Shown: positions 63,001-64,000 of the stretch, piece by piece | How the letters are laid out: every line of letters starts with the position of its first letter | How positions within the stretch are numbered: position 1 is the stretch's first letter | Position numbers and translations under genes: made by a program | Source: Pseudo-nitzschia pungens | Lineage: Eukaryota; Bacillariophyta; Bacillariophyceae; Bacillariales; Bacillariaceae | Assembly: GCA_037355855.1 (NCBI GenBank) | Contig: CM074758.1 | Span: 469,001 to 533,000 of the forward strand | Direction: 5' to 3' | Length of the DNA: 64,000 nucleotides | Notes under the pieces: model-generated | Told to the model about the DNA's origin: nothing | Seen by the model: only the letters and a program-made list of their open reading frames with translations | Database searches by the model: none

Positions 63001-63312
63001 TTCATGCCCGTGAATTTCCCAGTGGATTGGGAAGCAATCCAAGCAAGGAAGCAGAAAAGCATCCACAAGAGCAACATCAGGGAAAACCAGAAGAGGATCC
63101 CCCATGTCTATAAAGAAGGAGACTATGTCACCCTGGAAAGGAAGGGCATTATTCCAAAACTATCCTTCCCACGACAAGGACCTTACAAGGTGCTCAAGGC
63201 CCATGATAATGGAACTGTAACTATTGAAACTGCTCCTTTTGTAACTGACCGGGTTAACATCAGGAGAGTCCATCCCTATTATTGCAGGGATAGCCCTGAA
63301 CCAGAGAAGTAA
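60040..63312 (+). CDS. pol: Pol polyprotein of gypsy copy 2 (PR-RT-RNase H-integrase)
   Basis: 1090 residues. Protease LDSGCS (Asp 37); RT about 205-450 with LDLSQGYY (332-338), TILPWGKYAYKRLAMGIACA and YIDD (392-395); RNase H YSDAS (Asp 546) and HTDH (607-609); integrase zinc module H761, H766, C793/C796; catalytic D829 (NVDLWGP), D894 (GFDGGSEF) and E929 (SVLERIH); GPY/F at 1047-1049. Compared with copy 1 the protein differs by only a few dozen substitutions and one inserted Glu (EEAPEE at 690-695), while many third bases differ, which is the pattern of purifying selection during past transposition. Expression requires passing the gag TGA. No envelope-like frame follows. Confidence 0.96.
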   Translation: MADTIHTGPRIINRFADVCVEVLDHKGRGRMLRGLLDSGCSKSIVLRQFVDRSQLTNRDQRSVTYNTYGGKFRTKSAASVGLRLIEFSNSKTIKWTFQVDEYHHHEEVPYDMIIGSDLMAQLGLDIKYSSRTIEWQGDSIPMKGMGELSNPDKCEAVFFANTQSPILQQEEGRQAKILDADYSKVDIDAMVNDLEITDVSKEALKKTLKKFPTLFGGGLGLLKNIEPVSIELQPGVKPVRQRYYSVPHAFEQALRKEITRLCDIGVLEKLPHDDDSPWASPTFCQPKKTGDIRVLTDFRKMNAAIQRKPFPLPRIGETIQRLQKFKSATALDLSQGYYTIPICKESQKICSTILPWGKYAYKRLAMGIACAPDIFQSVMMNLLGDLDYVLVYIDDILIIQREGESEQDHLNKIDTVLQRLDDAGFRANLRKSFFMQKEVEYLGFLLATEGIQPQPKKLEAMKRLEAPKNTKQLKMFLGMVNFYRDMWKRRSHILAPLNKLAGKKGKMNWYWGPAEQKAFMEAKRMLADEAKLAFPDFTKPFHLYSDASDRQLGATVCQDGKPLGFYTRKLNSAQLNYTVGEKELLGIVEGLKAFEGILRGQDVIIHTDHLNLLYQQMPTQRMVRWRLLMEEFHPVVKHVAGKDNDAADALSRLDITDDPADTVEWLPPNKPLTYADEEEHLRQLLFPLGEEAPEEFQGNSAFPLAPDMIQFYQQKDTGILSALEKDNRLTTKMVEGYNLIHKEGKILIPDKLKDRVMEWYHSMLVHPGEKRMEQSIRSVFTWKGLRKDVQDLCKHCHTCQMFKKSGRKKYGLLPEKAAEVTKWQRVNVDLWGPATVHNKNGKDYQIHVLTMVDPVTGWFELAHLKDSPNAAETQRLLDSTWLARYPRPKEIGFDGGSEFKAEFQELCENMGMKRKPSGAWNPQSNSVLERIHQVLKDCLLSFNLENRDLHEKDPFEEFTTKAAYAIRSAIHTTLGYSPAQLVFGRDMFMPVNFPVDWEAIQARKQKSIHKSNIRENQKRIPHVYKEGDYVTLERKGIIPKLSFPRQGPYKVLKAHDNGTVTIETAPFVTDRVNIRRVHPYYCRDSPEPEK

Positions 63313-63324
63313 TTGTTACAGTGC

Positions 63325-63336
63325 CATGGAGGAGCA
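63325..63336 (+). other. Short polypurine tract of gypsy copy 2
   Basis: ATGGAGGAGCA directly precedes the 3' LTR, as in copy 1. Confidence 0.55.
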
Positions 63337-63527
63337 TGCCGTGCACCGGAATACAGTCACGAGTCTACTCGGGACTGGATTAAGGATAAGGATAAAAACA
63401 ATCGGCGAGTCGATGGAATCGCTGATTGCCAGAGAGCTCTTAGAACTGTAGCATATAGACTAATTGATAGAGCTCACAATTTGCATATCACTACTATTCT
63501 AATCACTAGTAGACCCGGGGTATGGCA
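63337..63527 (+). repeat. LTR, 3' LTR of gypsy copy 2
   Basis: 191 bp, identical to 57683-57873. Confidence 0.95.
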
Positions 63528-63532
63528 GCCAG
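63528..63532. repeat. Target-site duplication, right copy (GCCAG)
   Basis: Identical to 57678-57682. Confidence 0.92.
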
Positions 63533-64000
63533 TACCGTATTTTAAACCATCCGGTAGATCATGAGATCATGAGGTCGGACTTATCCCCTGTTTCGTGGAG
63601 AATATAGTTTTGTACTGCGTTCTACGTGGGCTCATAACCTCTATGCAAAACTGTAACTATTCCAGCTCTTAAACTCGTACGTACGAACCCGTAAGTAAGT
63701 TACTTGTACTTTGTAGTAAGTCTTACAGTAACTTACTTCGTACTCAATTAGATATGGTAGATATGTAGGAGTACGTAGGCTTTCATAAAGGATTTGGCTG
63801 GATCCATTAATTTATTTTCAACCTCAGAAGGAAGTCAATAAGTACGAGTGCGAGTAACCTTACGTACGAGTACTTACTTGCGTCCTTGAGAGGAGTCGAT
63901 GCGGCACGTCCGTATTCGTATCGTAATTACTACGAAGTAGTTAGTACGGGTACATCTCCTTGCCGGTAGGCGCAATGTTTCGCAGGTATGAATAAGATTA
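63533..64000. other. Intergenic, no gene supported
   Basis: Spacer with many TACTTACT/GTAAGT and CGTACG words, including the reverse GTAACCTTAC at 63854. No ORF of note. Confidence 0.5.

Larger units (their letters stand above)
57683..63527 (+). mobile_element. Ty3/gypsy LTR retrotransposon, copy 2 (plus strand, apparently intact)
   Basis: 5845 bp with identical 191-bp LTRs and a perfect GCCAG target duplication. Leader, gag and pol are all uninterrupted and every catalytic motif is present, so it may be mobile. Same family as the element at 6250-11978, in opposite orientation. Zero LTR divergence implies a very recent insertion. It could act as the helper for the gag-defective copy. Confidence 0.97.

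Overview
The window looks like nuclear DNA of a diatom, most likely a raphid pennate. The evidence is indirect. Genes are separated by long, simple-sequence-rich spacers and have few, short GT-AG introns. Two proteins carry bipartite plastid presequences with ASAF-like cleavage sites. One protein (49726-51648) resembles an uncharacterised family I recall from diatom genomes, and the retroelements are of kinds common in stramenopiles. The species cannot be named from the sequence. There are no operons, rRNA, convincing tRNA or CRISPR.

Layout. 0-6 kb: one small coiled-coil gene, then repeats: tandem hairpins (2.0-2.26 kb), a dispersed repeat with a large minisatellite (3.1-5.3 kb) and a diverged tandem repeat (5.8-6.25 kb). 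6.25-11.98 kb: a Ty3/gypsy LTR retrotransposon on the minus strand, with intact pol and broken gag. 12-13.6 kb: a 5'-truncated LINE-like fragment next to a palindrome-rich stretch. 15.4-22 kb: a plastid YchJ/SEC-C protein, a small hypothetical, a broken cysteine-rich surface protein and a hypothetical membrane protein. 22.77-23.51 kb: a hAT-type MITE. 24.2-29.3 kb: a two-exon PPIP5K/Vip1 inositol pyrophosphate kinase-phosphatase, divergent from a CDK10/11-like kinase (30.2-31.6 kb). 32-35.4 kb: a BspA-like fragment and a membrane-anchored atypical kinase. 35.4-40.8 kb: diverged tandem repeats and pentanucleotide satellites, including about 370 bp of pure (TCGAC)n. 40.8-51.6 kb: a frameshifted armadillo-type gene, a jacalin-lectin protein, a SLATT-like two-TM protein and a diatom-type repeat protein. 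53-54.5 kb: a second copy of the dispersed repeat followed by two head-to-head helicase-associated (HA) mini-domains. 54.8-56.3 kb: a plastid-targeted TPR protein. 57.68-63.53 kb: a second, intact gypsy element of the same family on the plus strand.

The most informative system is the pair of related gypsy elements. Each has identical LTRs and a perfect 5-bp target duplication. In each, gag and pol lie in the same frame, separated only by a TGA directly followed by the pol ATG. Each also carries a perfect 14-bp palindrome where the primer-binding site should be. The host genes are unrelated neighbours: signalling (PPIP5K, CDK, atypical kinase), plastid proteins (YchJ-like, TPR) and surface or lectin-like proteins. 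Spacers share a strongly over-represented word, GTAAGGTTAC, that I did not notice inside the recognised genes.
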